Both the position numbers and the translations under genes were made by a program. Under the pieces are notes generated by a model. That model was not told where the DNA came from and did no database searches. It saw only the letters and a program-made list of their open reading frames with translations. 64,000 bases of DNA from Klenkia marina (GTDB lineage Bacteria > Actinomycetota > Actinomycetes > Mycobacteriales > Geodermatophilaceae), in NCBI RefSeq assembly GCF_900101025.1, contig NZ_FMUH01000007.1, positions 1 through 64,000 on the forward strand, read 5' to 3'. Of this stretch, positions 42,050 through 50,594 are shown piece by piece; position 1 is the stretch's first letter; each line of letters begins with the position of its first letter.

Positions 42050-43345
42050 GTGATCAGCTCACGGCTGTCCCGGCGGGGGTTCCTCGGCGCCACCGCGGCA
42101 GGGGCCTTGGCTCTCTCGGGGTGCGGCACCGGCTTCGCCCTGCAGCGCGGCGACGGCACCGGCAGCAGCGAGGGGCGGCTCAGCTTCACGCTGTGGGCCG
42201 GGGAGTCCGAGCTGGCCGCGTTCCGCACCGTCGCCGAGCGGTGGACCGCCTCCAGCGGCATCCCGGTCGTGTTCAACGTCGTCCCGTTCTCCGAGGCCCT
42301 GACCGGGGTCGACGCGAACCTGGCCAGCGACCGCGGGCCCGACCTGTTCCGGGTCACCTACCAGGACATCGGCATCTACGCCGCCGGCGGCGCGCTGCTC
42401 GACCTCACCGACCTGCTGCCGGCCGGGTACGTCGACGGCTTCGGCGAGGCGTTCGTGTCGGCGGTGCAGAGCGGGGGCCGGGTGTACGGCGTCCCGCACC
42501 ACACCGACACCTCGCTGGTGCTCTACGACACCGAGGCGCTGGCCGGCGCGCGCATCCCGACCAGCCTCGACGAGGCGTGGACGTGGGACGAGTTCCGGTC
42601 GATCGCGGCGGGCCTGCCCACCGGGGACGCCCAGTTCGCCTTCGGGGTCAACTGGCAGCTGGCCGGGGCCTACCGGTGGCTGAACTGGGTGGACCAGCGC
42701 GGCGGGCGGTTGCTCACCGACGGGCTGGACGAACCGGCGATCGACAGCCGCGCGGGCCGCGACGCCCTGGCCTTCACGCAGGGCTTCTTCACCGACGGAC
42801 TGGTGCCGCCGACGACGTCGACCAAGGGCTCCTACGTCGACGAGCTGTTCACCACCGGCACCATCGCGATGGTCTTCGCCGGCGACTTCCTGCTGCCCAC
42901 CATCGACCCGGCGTTCGTCTCGGCCGGCCGCGAGTACGGGGCGACGTTCCTGCCCGCCGACGAGCGGGCCTCGGCCGACCTGGGCGGCAACGCCGTCGTC
43001 GCCACCGCGCAGTCGGTCAACCCCGAGGCGGCCGCGGACTTCCTGGCGTTCCTGGCCGACGACGAGCAGCAGGCGCTGTTCTGCGAGCAGGCCACCGTGC
43101 TGCCCACCCGCACCGCCCTGCTCGGCGAACGGCTCGACTACGCCGTGCGCCCCGACCTCATGGAGCTGTTCGTGGAGCAGGCGACCACCATCACCCCGCA
43201 GCTGTCGGCGCAGGTGACCGTGCCGCAGTTCAACGCGGTGAACGCCTCGATCGTCGACCGGCTCGAGCAGGCGTTCCTGGCCGGTGACGACCCCGGCGAG
43301 GTGCTGGCCGCGCTCGCCGAGGACGTCGCCGGGCGGCTCTCGTGA
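42050..43345 (+). CDS. Tat-exported sugar-binding lipoprotein of a second ABC transporter
   Basis: GTG 42050 is chosen as start because it leaves a compact twin-arginine signal, RLSRRGFLGATAAGALALSG, ending in lipobox LSGC. The 431-residue protein then follows extracellular-solute-binding family 1: LSFTLWAGESELAAFRTVAE, GPDLFRVTYQDIGIYAAGG and TTGTIAMVFAGDFL. It binds a carbohydrate outside the cell. The next two permeases each overlap by four bases, giving one operon. Its ligand is unknown; the deacetylase upstream may hint at an amino- or acetyl-sugar. Confidence 0.88.
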   Translation: MISSRLSRRGFLGATAAGALALSGCGTGFALQRGDGTGSSEGRLSFTLWAGESELAAFRTVAERWTASSGIPVVFNVVPFSEALTGVDANLASDRGPDLFRVTYQDIGIYAAGGALLDLTDLLPAGYVDGFGEAFVSAVQSGGRVYGVPHHTDTSLVLYDTEALAGARIPTSLDEAWTWDEFRSIAAGLPTGDAQFAFGVNWQLAGAYRWLNWVDQRGGRLLTDGLDEPAIDSRAGRDALAFTQGFFTDGLVPPTTSTKGSYVDELFTTGTIAMVFAGDFLLPTIDPAFVSAGREYGATFLPADERASADLGGNAVVATAQSVNPEAAADFLAFLADDEQQALFCEQATVLPTRTALLGERLDYAVRPDLMELFVEQATTITPQLSAQVTVPQFNAVNASIVDRLEQAFLAGDDPGEVLAALAEDVAGRLS

Positions 43346-44277
43346 CGACGGCGGCGCCGGCCGCGGTCACCGCCCCCGTGCCCGGGGACCCCCCGCCCCG
43401 CCGGCGACGGGTCTCCCGCGACACGGTCGCCGCCTGGGGCCTGCTCTCCCCCAACCTCGTCGTCTTCACCGTCTTCCTCTTCGTCCCCCTGCTGGCCACC
43501 GTGTGGCTGTCGCTCTACTCGTCCTCGGGCTTCGGGCCGCGCGAGTTCGTCGGAGCCGACAACTACACCGAGCTGTTCGGGGACTCCACGTTCTGGCGCG
43601 CCACCGCCAACACCGGCCTGTACGCCCTGCTCACCGTGCCGGTCTCGCTGGTGATCGGGCTGGGCATCGCGCTGGCGATGAACCGGCCGCTGCGCGGCCG
43701 CGGGGTGCTGCGGGCGATCTACTACGTGCCCTACGTGATCAGCGGCGTCGTCGTCGCGGTCGCCGGCCGGTGGATCTTCAACGAGAACGTCGGCGTGGTG
43801 AACCGGTTGCTGCGCTCGGCCGGCCTCGACGGCGTCCCGTGGCAGAGCGACGCCGTGGGCGCGATGGGCTCGCTGGTGCTGATCAGCATCTGGACCAAGA
43901 TCGGCTTCGTCATGGTGGTCTACCTGGCCGGCCTGCAGTCCATCCCCGCCGAGTACCTGGAGGCCGCGCAGACCGACGGTGCCGGGAAGTGGCAGCGGCT
44001 GCGCTACATCGTGGTGCCGCTGCTCAAGCCGACGACGATCTTCCTGGTGGTGCTCGGGGTGATCGAGAGCTTCCAGGTGTTCGACATCGTCTACGTGCTC
44101 ACCGGCGGTGGGCCCGGCAACGCCACCGAGATGCTGGTGACCTACGCCTACGCCGAGGGCTTCGACGCCCGCCGGCAGGGCTACGCGGCGACCATCGGCG
44201 TCGTCACCTACCTGTTCATCGCCGTGCTCACCGCGCTCTGGTACCGCCGGCAGCGCGCCCAGGAGGCCGACCTGTGA
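43342..44277 (+). CDS. Sugar ABC transporter permease (MalF-like)
   Basis: The 311-residue protein has a GTG start overlapping the binding-protein stop. After a Pro/Arg-rich N-terminus come six helices beginning AWGLLSPNLVVFTVFLFVPL. The EAA loop is LEAAQTDGAGKWQRLRYIVVP. It pairs with the next gene, and no ATPase subunit is encoded nearby. Confidence 0.9.
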   Translation: MTTAAPAAVTAPVPGDPPPRRRRVSRDTVAAWGLLSPNLVVFTVFLFVPLLATVWLSLYSSSGFGPREFVGADNYTELFGDSTFWRATANTGLYALLTVPVSLVIGLGIALAMNRPLRGRGVLRAIYYVPYVISGVVVAVAGRWIFNENVGVVNRLLRSAGLDGVPWQSDAVGAMGSLVLISIWTKIGFVMVVYLAGLQSIPAEYLEAAQTDGAGKWQRLRYIVVPLLKPTTIFLVVLGVIESFQVFDIVYVLTGGGPGNATEMLVTYAYAEGFDARRQGYAATIGVVTYLFIAVLTALWYRRQRAQEADL

Positions 44278-45140
44278 GCACCGCCGTCCGCACCTCGTCG
44301 AAGGCACGCCGCGGGTCGGCCCGGGGCGGGGCCGGCTGGGCCTCGTGGCAGGCCGTGGCGCTGGTCGTCGGCGCGCTGGTGATGCTCTTCCCGCTGTACT
44401 GGATGGTCATCACGGCGTTCAGCGGGCAGGGCGCGCTGACCAGCGGGCCGCTGCGGTTCTTCCCGGAGGACCCGACGCTCGACGGCTTCCGCCGGGCCTT
44501 CGAGCTGCTGCCGTTCGGGCAGTTCTTCCTCAACTCGACCGCCATCGCGCTGGTGGCGATGGCGCTGTCGGTGACCCTCAACCTGCTGGCCGGGTACGTG
44601 CTGGCCAAGTACCGGTTCCGCGGGCAGCAGGTCGTCTTCGTGATGATCGTGTCGACGCTGATGATCCCGGTGCAGGTCGTGATGGTGCCGCAGTTCCAGC
44701 TGGTCGCCGGGCTGGGCTGGATCAACTCGTACTGGGCGGTGATCGTCCCGCGGGCGGCCGAGGCGTTCGGCATCTTCCTGTGCCGGCAGTTCATGCTCGG
44801 CATCCCCGACGAGGTGCTCGAGGCCGCCCGCCTCGACGGCGCCGGGCACCTGCGCATCTTCTGGTCGATCGTGCTGCCGATGAGCCGCCCGCTCATCGCG
44901 GTGCTGGTGATCCTCACGTTCATGTACCGCTGGAACGAGTTCGCCTGGCCGCTCATCGTGCTCAACGACCAGCAGCTGTTCACCGTGCCGATCGGCCTGT
45001 CGTTCCTGCAGGGCGAGTACGGCACCGACTACCCGGCCCTCATGGGCATGGCCCTGCTGTCCACCCTGCCGGTGCTCGTGGTCTTCGCGGTCTTCCAGCG
45101 GCAGTTCGTGGAGGGCGTCGCCCGCAGCGGCCTGCGCTGA
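44274..45140 (+). CDS. Sugar ABC transporter permease (MalG-like)
   Basis: The GTG start at 44274 overlaps the previous stop (GTGA). The 288-residue protein has six helices, a typical MalG start (LVMLFPLYWMVITAFSGQGAL) and EAA loop LEAARLDGAGHLRIFWSIVLP. It completes a binding protein-permease-permease operon that needs an external ATPase. Its stop is immediately adjacent to the convergent YcaO gene's stop, leaving no room for an intergenic terminator. Confidence 0.9.
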   Translation: MSTAVRTSSKARRGSARGGAGWASWQAVALVVGALVMLFPLYWMVITAFSGQGALTSGPLRFFPEDPTLDGFRRAFELLPFGQFFLNSTAIALVAMALSVTLNLLAGYVLAKYRFRGQQVVFVMIVSTLMIPVQVVMVPQFQLVAGLGWINSYWAVIVPRAAEAFGIFLCRQFMLGIPDEVLEAARLDGAGHLRIFWSIVLPMSRPLIAVLVILTFMYRWNEFAWPLIVLNDQQLFTVPIGLSFLQGEYGTDYPALMGMALLSTLPVLVVFAVFQRQFVEGVARSGLR

Positions 45141-46556
45141 TCAGCCCAGCCGCTCGGGGGCGTGCCGGGTGGGCTCGCGGTACAGCGGGTAGAGCCGGCC
45201 GACCGTGCGGTCGACGGCGGCGACGTCGAGCCAGACCGGCCCGCCCAGCCGCTCGGTCGCCTCGGGGGTGAGCCGCACCTGCCGCCGGTCGGCGCCGTCG
45301 GCCGTGCCCCGGCCGACGAGCTCGGACCCGCGGTCGAGCAGCCGGCGGGCAACGCGCTCACCGATGCGCCCGTAGGACAGCGTCTCCACCTCCAGCCCGG
45401 GCACCACCACCTTGGCCACGTGCACGTCGCCGACCCGGGCCGGGGCGACGAGGAGGTCGAACCCCGCGAGCCGCTCCCGGTGGAGGGCGAGGGTGGCCGT
45501 GGGCCCGACGACGTCGGAGGTCGGGAGGTCGGCGTACGCGACCTCCGTCGTCCGCCGCCAGAGCGGGGCCAGCAGGTCGTCGAGCTGGTCCGTGGTCAGG
45601 TCGGCCCAGTCCTGCATCGCGGCCAGTGCGCGCGGCTCCTGCGGTCCGAGCGGGACGGCGAGCTCGGCGGCCAGGTAGTCGGGGTGCAGCTCGCGCACCC
45701 GGTCCAGCGGGCCGAACGCGAAGGCCCGCCGGGCCCGGGACGACGCCAGCTCGAGCACCGCCTTGCGCACCGCCTCGGCGCGGTCGGGGGCGGCGGCCTC
45801 GCCGATCGCGCTGAGCACCACCGGCGGGTCGGCCCGGGGGTCGCGGGCCACGGCGTGCACCACCACCGCGAACTCCGTGCTGTCGAGCTTCACGGTGACC
45901 TCGAGACCGGCCGCCGCCAACTCGTCGAGCAGCGCGGTGGTCCGCGGGTCGTCGATCCCCGTGATCACCCGGCCGGTGTCCAGCGCCCGGAAGTCCACCG
46001 TGTCGCCGTCGCGCTGGAGCAGCTCACCGATGCCGTGCGCGACGGCCCGCTCGGCGGTGTCGCCGGCGCCCATGCCGTTGGTGATCGGGGTGACCAGCCA
46101 GCCGCCGTCCGGCGGGGGTGCGGCGATGCCGCCGGCGTGCGGCGCGACGAACTCGGCCGGCACCAGCACCTCCTCACCGGTGGCCCAGCGGACGGTGGGC
46201 AGCCAGCGCAGGGGCCGGTCGACGTCGGCGCCGGCGGGCAGCACCAGCGTCAGCGGATCAGCCACCCGGTCGGGACCCCGTTCGCGCACCAGCTCGGCGT
46301 AGGTGGCCGTGCGCGGTTCCACGTGCAACAACCGGTCGTCGAGCAGCACCTGCTCGGCCAGCTCGCCCCAGGCGCCGATCGCGGCGGCCTCGGCGGTGGT
46401 GCCGTACCCGACCCCGTGGCCCGATCGCGTGCCGTCCGCCGAGCGCCACACGGTCGCGGTGACCGGCACCCCGGTGCGGTCGTACCCGCGCAGGTCGAGC
46501 TCGGTGGTCCGCCCCGGAGGGAGGGCGGACCGGTAGGCGGCGGCGGGGTCGGTCAC
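45141..46556 (-). CDS. Stand-alone YcaO-family protein
   Basis: The GTG start at 46556 gives 471 residues. YcaO ATP-binding elements are visible: SGHGVGYGTTAEAAAIGAWG ending in ELAEQ (about 45-69), and TNGMGAGDTAERAVAHGIGE then LLQRDG (about 159-184). The Glu-rich pattern resembles the family's ATP/Mg site. YcaO enzymes activate peptide-bond amides with ATP to make azolines, thioamides or amidines, or they assist ribosomal methylthiolation. No precursor peptide, TfuA partner or dehydrogenase is adjacent, so the substrate is unknown. The C-terminus lacks the Pro-rich end typical of azoline-forming members. Confidence 0.82.
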   Translation of the reverse strand: MTDPAAAYRSALPPGRTTELDLRGYDRTGVPVTATVWRSADGTRSGHGVGYGTTAEAAAIGAWGELAEQVLLDDRLLHVEPRTATYAELVRERGPDRVADPLTLVLPAGADVDRPLRWLPTVRWATGEEVLVPAEFVAPHAGGIAAPPPDGGWLVTPITNGMGAGDTAERAVAHGIGELLQRDGDTVDFRALDTGRVITGIDDPRTTALLDELAAAGLEVTVKLDSTEFAVVVHAVARDPRADPPVVLSAIGEAAAPDRAEAVRKAVLELASSRARRAFAFGPLDRVRELHPDYLAAELAVPLGPQEPRALAAMQDWADLTTDQLDDLLAPLWRRTTEVAYADLPTSDVVGPTATLALHRERLAGFDLLVAPARVGDVHVAKVVVPGLEVETLSYGRIGERVARRLLDRGSELVGRGTADGADRRQVRLTPEATERLGGPVWLDVAAVDRTVGRLYPLYREPTRHAPERLG

Positions 46557-46606
46557 GAGGCCACTGTCCCCGCTCCAGCGGCCACCCGCAGGGGACGCCG
46601 GACGCC

Positions 46607-46684
46607 GATCAGCCGGGTGCACCGGGGTACGTCCTGGCTCACGGGGTCGGTGAGCCAGGACGGACGATGGTGATCGCAGCTGGT
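46607..46684. repeat. Dispersed palindromic repeat, family A copy 2
   Basis: GTCCTGGCTCAC (46631-46642) pairs with GTGAGCCAGGAC (46650-46661) around a 7-base loop. It is flanked by GATCAGCCGGGTGCACC and GGTGATCGCAGCTGGTC. It occupies the gap between the ycaO start and the aquaporin stop, on the path between two same-strand genes. Confidence 0.8.
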
Positions 46685-47460
46685 CAGTGCCGGGCGGTGC
46701 GCTCCGTCGCGGCCGGGGTGGTCGGGTCGGGCGTCGCGGTGGTGACGGCGTGGCCGCCGTCGGCGCTCCACAGCACCCGGTGCAGCACAGCGCCGACCAC
46801 CGCGCCGACCAGCGGGACGACGACGAACAGCCAGACCTGCGACAGTGCGGTGCCGCCGGAGAGCAGCGCCGGGCCCAGGCTGCGGGCCGGGTTGACCGAC
46901 GTGCCGTCGACCGGGACGGCGACCAGGTGCGCCACGACCAGCGCGAGGCCGATCGGGATGCCGGCCACCGCGGCGTTCGACGTCCGGGCGGTGGCGGCCA
47001 GCACGACCATCACCAGCAGGGCGGTGAGCACCAGCTCGACGACGATCGCTGCGCCGATGCCGTAGCCGCCGGTCGAGGCCTCACCCCAGCCGTTGGTGCC
47101 CAGTCCGTCGGCGGCCAGGTCGAAGGTGGGGTCGGCGGAGCGGAAGCCGAGCACGACCCCGGCGCCGGCCAGACCGCCGAGCACCTGCGCGACGACGTAG
47201 GCGCCGGCCGCGACCGGCTCGATGCGCTTGGCGACGAGGGCGCCGAGGGTGACGGCGGGGTTGATGTGGCAGCCCGACACCGGGCCGATCGTGTAGGCGA
47301 GCACCAGCAGGCTCAGGCCGAAGGCGAGCGCGATGCCCACCGTGCCGGTGTCCGGGGCGGCGACGGCCGTGCCGACACCGCCGACGACCAGCAGGGCGGT
47401 GCCCAGGAACTCGGCGAGGGCGCGGATCGGCAGCGCGGGCTGCGCGGGGGCGGCGCTCAT
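46684..47460 (-). CDS. Aquaporin / MIP-family channel
   Basis: The 258-residue protein has six membrane helices and both half-helix signatures: GCHINPAVTLGAL in the first half and GTSVNPARSLGPAL in the second. The second NPARS, with the conserved Arg of the selectivity filter, is typical of water-selective AqpZ-like channels rather than glycerol facilitators. ATG 47460 overlaps the stop of a 79-residue gene by four bases, so the two are co-transcribed. A regulon palindrome lies about 200 bases upstream of that operon. The C-terminal tail (DGGHAVTTATPDPTTPAATE) is polar. Confidence 0.9.
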   Translation of the reverse strand: MSAAPAQPALPIRALAEFLGTALLVVGGVGTAVAAPDTGTVGIALAFGLSLLVLAYTIGPVSGCHINPAVTLGALVAKRIEPVAAGAYVVAQVLGGLAGAGVVLGFRSADPTFDLAADGLGTNGWGEASTGGYGIGAAIVVELVLTALLVMVVLAATARTSNAAVAGIPIGLALVVAHLVAVPVDGTSVNPARSLGPALLSGGTALSQVWLFVVVPLVGAVVGAVLHRVLWSADGGHAVTTATPDPTTPAATERTARH

Positions 47461-47696
47461 GCCGCACGCCGGGTACCGGTGGCGGCGTCGGCCGCGGTGG
47501 CGGCGCCCTTGCGGGCCACCCGGCCGGTCAGGTCACCGGCCTTGCGCAGACCGCGGGAGAGGTTGCTGGGGCCGCGGCGGGCCTCCAGGCGCTGACCCGC
47601 GGTGCGCAGCAGCCGCGAGACCAGCGGCACGGCGACGGTCAGCAGCAGCCAGGTGCGCAATCGACTGGACAGCAGAGCCCACACGGTTTCCTCCAC
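47457..47696 (-). CDS. Small hypothetical protein with one membrane helix
   Basis: The 79-residue protein starts MEETVWALLSSRLRTWLLLT, continues hydrophobically to about residue 28, then becomes strongly basic and Arg/Gly/Ala-rich to the end. This suggests an N-in membrane anchor with a cytoplasmic basic tail. Its stop overlaps the aquaporin start (ATGA), which supports expression and a link to that channel. I do not recognise the family. Confidence 0.65.
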   Translation of the reverse strand: MEETVWALLSSRLRTWLLLTVAVPLVSRLLRTAGQRLEARRGPSNLSRGLRKAGDLTGRVARKGAATAADAATGTRRAA

Positions 47697-47890
47697 AGGA
47701 CGACGCGTCCCGCCGCGGTCCCCCGCCGGCGGGGCGGCGGTCGGGCCGCTCGTGCGACCCGCTCCGCCATCGGTCGCGCCCCACCTTTCCTACAACGTAA
47801 GGCGCGTCGGGGTCTTGATGGCCCCGGCAGGCTCGCCTCAAACGTGGAACGACCCCACATGTGGTGCGACCACCTCACTCGTACCGATGA

Positions 47891-47908
47891 TGTCTCAGCG
47901 CTGAGGTA
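47891..47908. promoter_or_regulatory. Regulon palindrome S5
   Basis: TGTCTCAGCGCTGAGGTA contains CTCAGCGCTGAG, a perfect 12-base palindrome and the most symmetrical member of the set. It lies in the 314-base gap 47697-48010 between the aquaporin operon (leftward) and the hypothetical gene at 48011 (rightward). Apart from this site I see only a candidate -10 TGAGGT within it and no further gene in the gap. Confidence 0.7.
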
Positions 47909-48010
47909 TGTCCACGGCGGCGGTGGGCATGGTGCGCTCACGATGTCGGGTCGAACGGACGGCCACACCACGGGCGGCGGCCCCCGGACATCGCCCCCGG
48001 CCGAGTCGAG

Positions 48011-48370
48011 ATGTGGAGCAGCCTGGTGCCGACCTACCTGACCTGCGCGGTGGTGCAGACCCCCGAGGCGTACTCCTTCGGCATGGACCTCGCCCTGCGC
48101 ATGGACGCACCCGAGGGCACGACGACCCGCGAGGACCCCCACGTGCCGGGGACCCACTACGTCGAGTCGACCGTCCAGGCCCCCGACCTCGCGACCGCCC
48201 TGACCTCCAGCGGGCTGGCGGTGGCCGGCCTGGTCGCCGGCGCCGGCCTGCCGGGCGAGGTCGTGGAGATCACCGTCCTCGGGGACGACGGCGCGGTGAC
48301 CTGGGTGCCGGGCGTCGAGCTCCCGGCCGCGGACCTGCTCGTCCCCGAGGCGGAGCACCCCGGCCGCTGA
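48011..48370 (+). CDS. Hypothetical protein, possible regulon member
   Basis: The 119-residue protein has normal codon use and a mixed alpha/beta composition (MWSSLVPTYLTCAVVQTPEA, TTREDPHVPGTHYVESTVQA, GLPGEVVEITVLGDDGAVTW). There is no signal peptide or membrane helix. I do not recognise its family. Palindrome S5 lies about 100 bases upstream, so it may be co-regulated with the nucleobase catabolic operons. No good ribosome site is visible before ATG 48011, so the start is uncertain. Confidence 0.6.
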   Translation: MWSSLVPTYLTCAVVQTPEAYSFGMDLALRMDAPEGTTTREDPHVPGTHYVESTVQAPDLATALTSSGLAVAGLVAGAGLPGEVVEITVLGDDGAVTWVPGVELPAADLLVPEAEHPGR

Positions 48371-48385
48371 TCACGGCACCGGGGC

Positions 48386-48844
48386 TCAGCGGCCGCCCCG
48401 GTCGTGCTCGAAGATCAAGCTGGTGTTGGTGGCCGCGACCATCGGCTGGGTGGAGATGCGGTCGGTGACGAAGTCGCGCAGGTGCGCGGTGTCGCTGGCC
48501 CGCACGTGCACCACGAAGTCCTCCGCGCCGGCCAGGTAGAAGAACTGCGCCACCTCCGGCAGCGAGCGCAGCCCGTCGGCGAAGGCGGTGAGCTGGTGGC
48601 GCGCGCCCGGGCGCAGCCGCACCGACACCAGCGCCTGCAGCGGCTCCCCGAAGGCGTCGGGGTCGACGTCGACGGTGAACCGGGTGATCACGCCGTCGGC
48701 CACCAGGGCGCGCACCCGCGCCAGGCAGGTGGACGGCGAGATGCCCACCGCTGCTGCCAGCTGGTTGTTCGGACGTCGTCCGTCGGCGCGCAGCAGCTCC
48801 AGCAGCCGGCGGTCGACGTCGTCCAGCGTTCGGCCGGTCAGCAC
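48386..48844 (-). CDS. aldR: Lrp/AsnC-family regulator of alanine dehydrogenase (AldR-like)
   Basis: GTG 48844 is the best start; the longer frame runs into the divergent promoter. The 152-residue protein has the Lrp helix-turn-helix (LDDVDRRLLELLRADGR, NQLAAAVGISPSTCLARV) and the RAM ligand domain (VSVRLRPGARHQL, FYLAGAEDFVVHVRA). It is divergent from ald with 124 bases between the starts. That is the arrangement known for AldR, which activates ald when alanine is present. I see no obvious palindrome in that gap. Confidence 0.88.
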   Translation of the reverse strand: MLTGRTLDDVDRRLLELLRADGRRPNNQLAAAVGISPSTCLARVRALVADGVITRFTVDVDPDAFGEPLQALVSVRLRPGARHQLTAFADGLRSLPEVAQFFYLAGAEDFVVHVRASDTAHLRDFVTDRISTQPMVAATNTSLIFEHDRGGR

Positions 48845-48968
48845 TGCGACCCGCCCAGACCGAACATCCTGCGGTCGTGGGACCGAAGTCTGCGCACTTG
48901 TTCGTCTCCTCTGGTCCGCCACCGCAGTCGGTGGGTGGATGGTGTCACCCGTCACCGAGGAGGACCCC

Positions 48969-50084
48969 GTGCGCATCGGCATCCCCAGCGAGATCAAGGA
49001 CAACGAGCAGCGGGTGTCGCTGCAGCCCGACGGCGCCGCCGAGCTGGTGCACCACGGGCACGAGGTGCTGGTGCAGCGCGGCGCGGGCGTCGGCTCGCGG
49101 TTCGCCGACGCCGAGTACGAGGCCGCCGGGGCGCGGGTGGTCGCCGACGCCGACGCCGTGTTCGCCGGGGCCGACCTCGTCGTCAAGGTCAAGGAGCCGG
49201 TGCCCGAGGAGTACCACCGCTTCCGCGCCGGGCAGCAGCTGTTCACCTACCTGCACGCCGCCGCCGACCGCTCCCTCACCGACTTCCTCGTCGAGCGGCG
49301 CATCGACTCGATCGCCTACGAGACCGTGCAGACCCCCGACGGCCGGCTGCCGCTGCTGACGCCGATGAGCGAGGTGGCCGGCCGCATGGCCGTGCAGGCC
49401 GCCGCGCACCACCTCGAGAGCCCGGCCGGCGGCGCGGGGATCCTGCTGGGCGGCGTCCCGGGCACGCCGGCGGCGAAGGTGACCATCATCGGCGGCGGCG
49501 TCTCCGGCACCGAGGCGGCCAAGATCGCCGTCGGCATGCGCGCGATCGTGCGGGTCTTCGACACCAACCCCTCGCGGCTGGCCTACCTCTCCGACGTCTT
49601 CGACGGGCGGCTGGACCTCGTGCAGCCGAACCGGGCCCGGCTGGCGGCCTACGTCGCCGACTCCGACGTGCTGATCGGCGCCGTCCTGGTGCCCGGCACC
49701 AAGGCCCCGAAGCTCGTCAGCCGCGAGATGGTCGCCTCGATGCGCCCGGGCAGCGTCGCGGTCGACATCGCCATCGACCAGGGCGGCTGCTTCGAGACCA
49801 GCCGGCCCACCACGCACTCGCACCCGACGTACGTCGAGGAGGGGGTCGTGCACTACTGCGTCGCGAACATCCCCGGCGCGGTCGCCCGCACCTCGACCCT
49901 CGCGCTGACCTCGGCGACCCTGCCGTACCTGGTCACCGTCGCCGACCACGGCGTCCGCGGTGCGGCCGCGACCTCCCCGGTTCTGGCGAAGGGCCTGACC
50001 AGCCTGGACGGCGTGCTCACCAGCGAGCCGGTGGCCGCCGCCCACGACCTCCCCTGGACCTCAGCCGCCGACCTGCTCGGCTGA
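48969..50084 (+). CDS. ald: Alanine dehydrogenase
   Basis: The GTG start at 48969 follows GAGGAGGA. The 371-residue length is standard. Substrate-site blocks are RIGIPSEIKDNEQRVSLQPD and VVKVKEPVPEEY, with catalytic His in FTYLHAAAD. The NAD loop is IIGGGVSGTEAAKIAVGM at about 171-188, and VDIAIDQGGCFETSRPTTHS closes the site. It interconverts alanine with pyruvate and ammonium using NAD. In a nitrogen-scavenging neighbourhood it may also reassimilate ammonium. It overlaps the convergent marR gene by 24 bases at their 3' ends. Confidence 0.95.
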   Translation: MRIGIPSEIKDNEQRVSLQPDGAAELVHHGHEVLVQRGAGVGSRFADAEYEAAGARVVADADAVFAGADLVVKVKEPVPEEYHRFRAGQQLFTYLHAAADRSLTDFLVERRIDSIAYETVQTPDGRLPLLTPMSEVAGRMAVQAAAHHLESPAGGAGILLGGVPGTPAAKVTIIGGGVSGTEAAKIAVGMRAIVRVFDTNPSRLAYLSDVFDGRLDLVQPNRARLAAYVADSDVLIGAVLVPGTKAPKLVSREMVASMRPGSVAVDIAIDQGGCFETSRPTTHSHPTYVEEGVVHYCVANIPGAVARTSTLALTSATLPYLVTVADHGVRGAAATSPVLAKGLTSLDGVLTSEPVAAAHDLPWTSAADLLG

Positions 50085-50594
50085 GGGCACCCGGCCCAGC
50101 GCCACCAGGAACCGGCGCAGCAGCTCGGCCAGCTGCTCGCGGTCGGTGTCGCTGAGGCCGGCCAGCAGGGCGTGCTCGGTGTCGAGGTGGTCGGGCAGCG
50201 CGGCGTCCAGGGCCGACCGCCCTGCCTCGGTCAGCGTGACGACGACGGCCCGGCCGTCGGCCTCGCTGCGGCCGCGGGTGATCAGGCCCTTCTCCTCGAG
50301 CCGGTCCAGCCGCTGGGTGATGGCGCCGCTGGTGACCAGCGCGGTGCGCATGAGGGCGGTCGGGGTGAGCTGGTAGGGCTCGCCGGCCCGGCGCAACGCC
50401 GCCAGGACGTCGAAGGACGGCGCGTCGAGCCCGTGCTTGGCGAACGTCGACCGCTGGGCCAGGAACACCTCGCGCTGCAGCTGGGAGATGCGGCCGATGA
50501 CGCCCATCGGGGAGCAGTCGAGGTCGGGCCGCTCGCGGGCCCACTGGGCCAGGATGACGTCCATCGCATCGCCGGAGGACGCCCCGGTGCTCAT
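50061..50594 (-). CDS. MarR-family regulator, candidate controller of the palindrome regulon
   Basis: The 177-residue protein has a winged helix-turn-helix (LTPTALMRTALVTSGAITQRLDRLEEKGL at about 76-104, wing RGRSEADGRAVVVTLT). An N-terminal extra helix contains VILAQWARERPDLDCSP. The Trp in that helix, plus Asp in SFDVLAALRRAG and Arg in the recognition segment, recall urate-responsive MarR proteins such as HucR. This likeness is suggestive only. ATG 50594 overlaps the NmrA-like gene's stop, and the operon starts with palindrome S6, so it may bind S1-S6 and repress itself. Confidence 0.85.
   Translation of the reverse strand: MSTGASSGDAMDVILAQWARERPDLDCSPMGVIGRISQLQREVFLAQRSTFAKHGLDAPSFDVLAALRRAGEPYQLTPTALMRTALVTSGAITQRLDRLEEKGLITRGRSEADGRAVVVTLTEAGRSALDAALPDHLDTEHALLAGLSDTDREQLAELLRRFLVALGRVPSAEQVGG

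Noticed and set aside
47639-48358. 239-codon minus-strand frame across the S5 gap
   Set aside because: It has His/Gly/Arg-rich shadow composition and overlaps two better-supported small genes and the palindrome.
48845-48968. Riboswitch or clear AldR operator in the aldR-ald gap
   Set aside because: No palindrome or conserved riboswitch core could be recognised; only the ribosome site GAGGAGGA before ald is clear.
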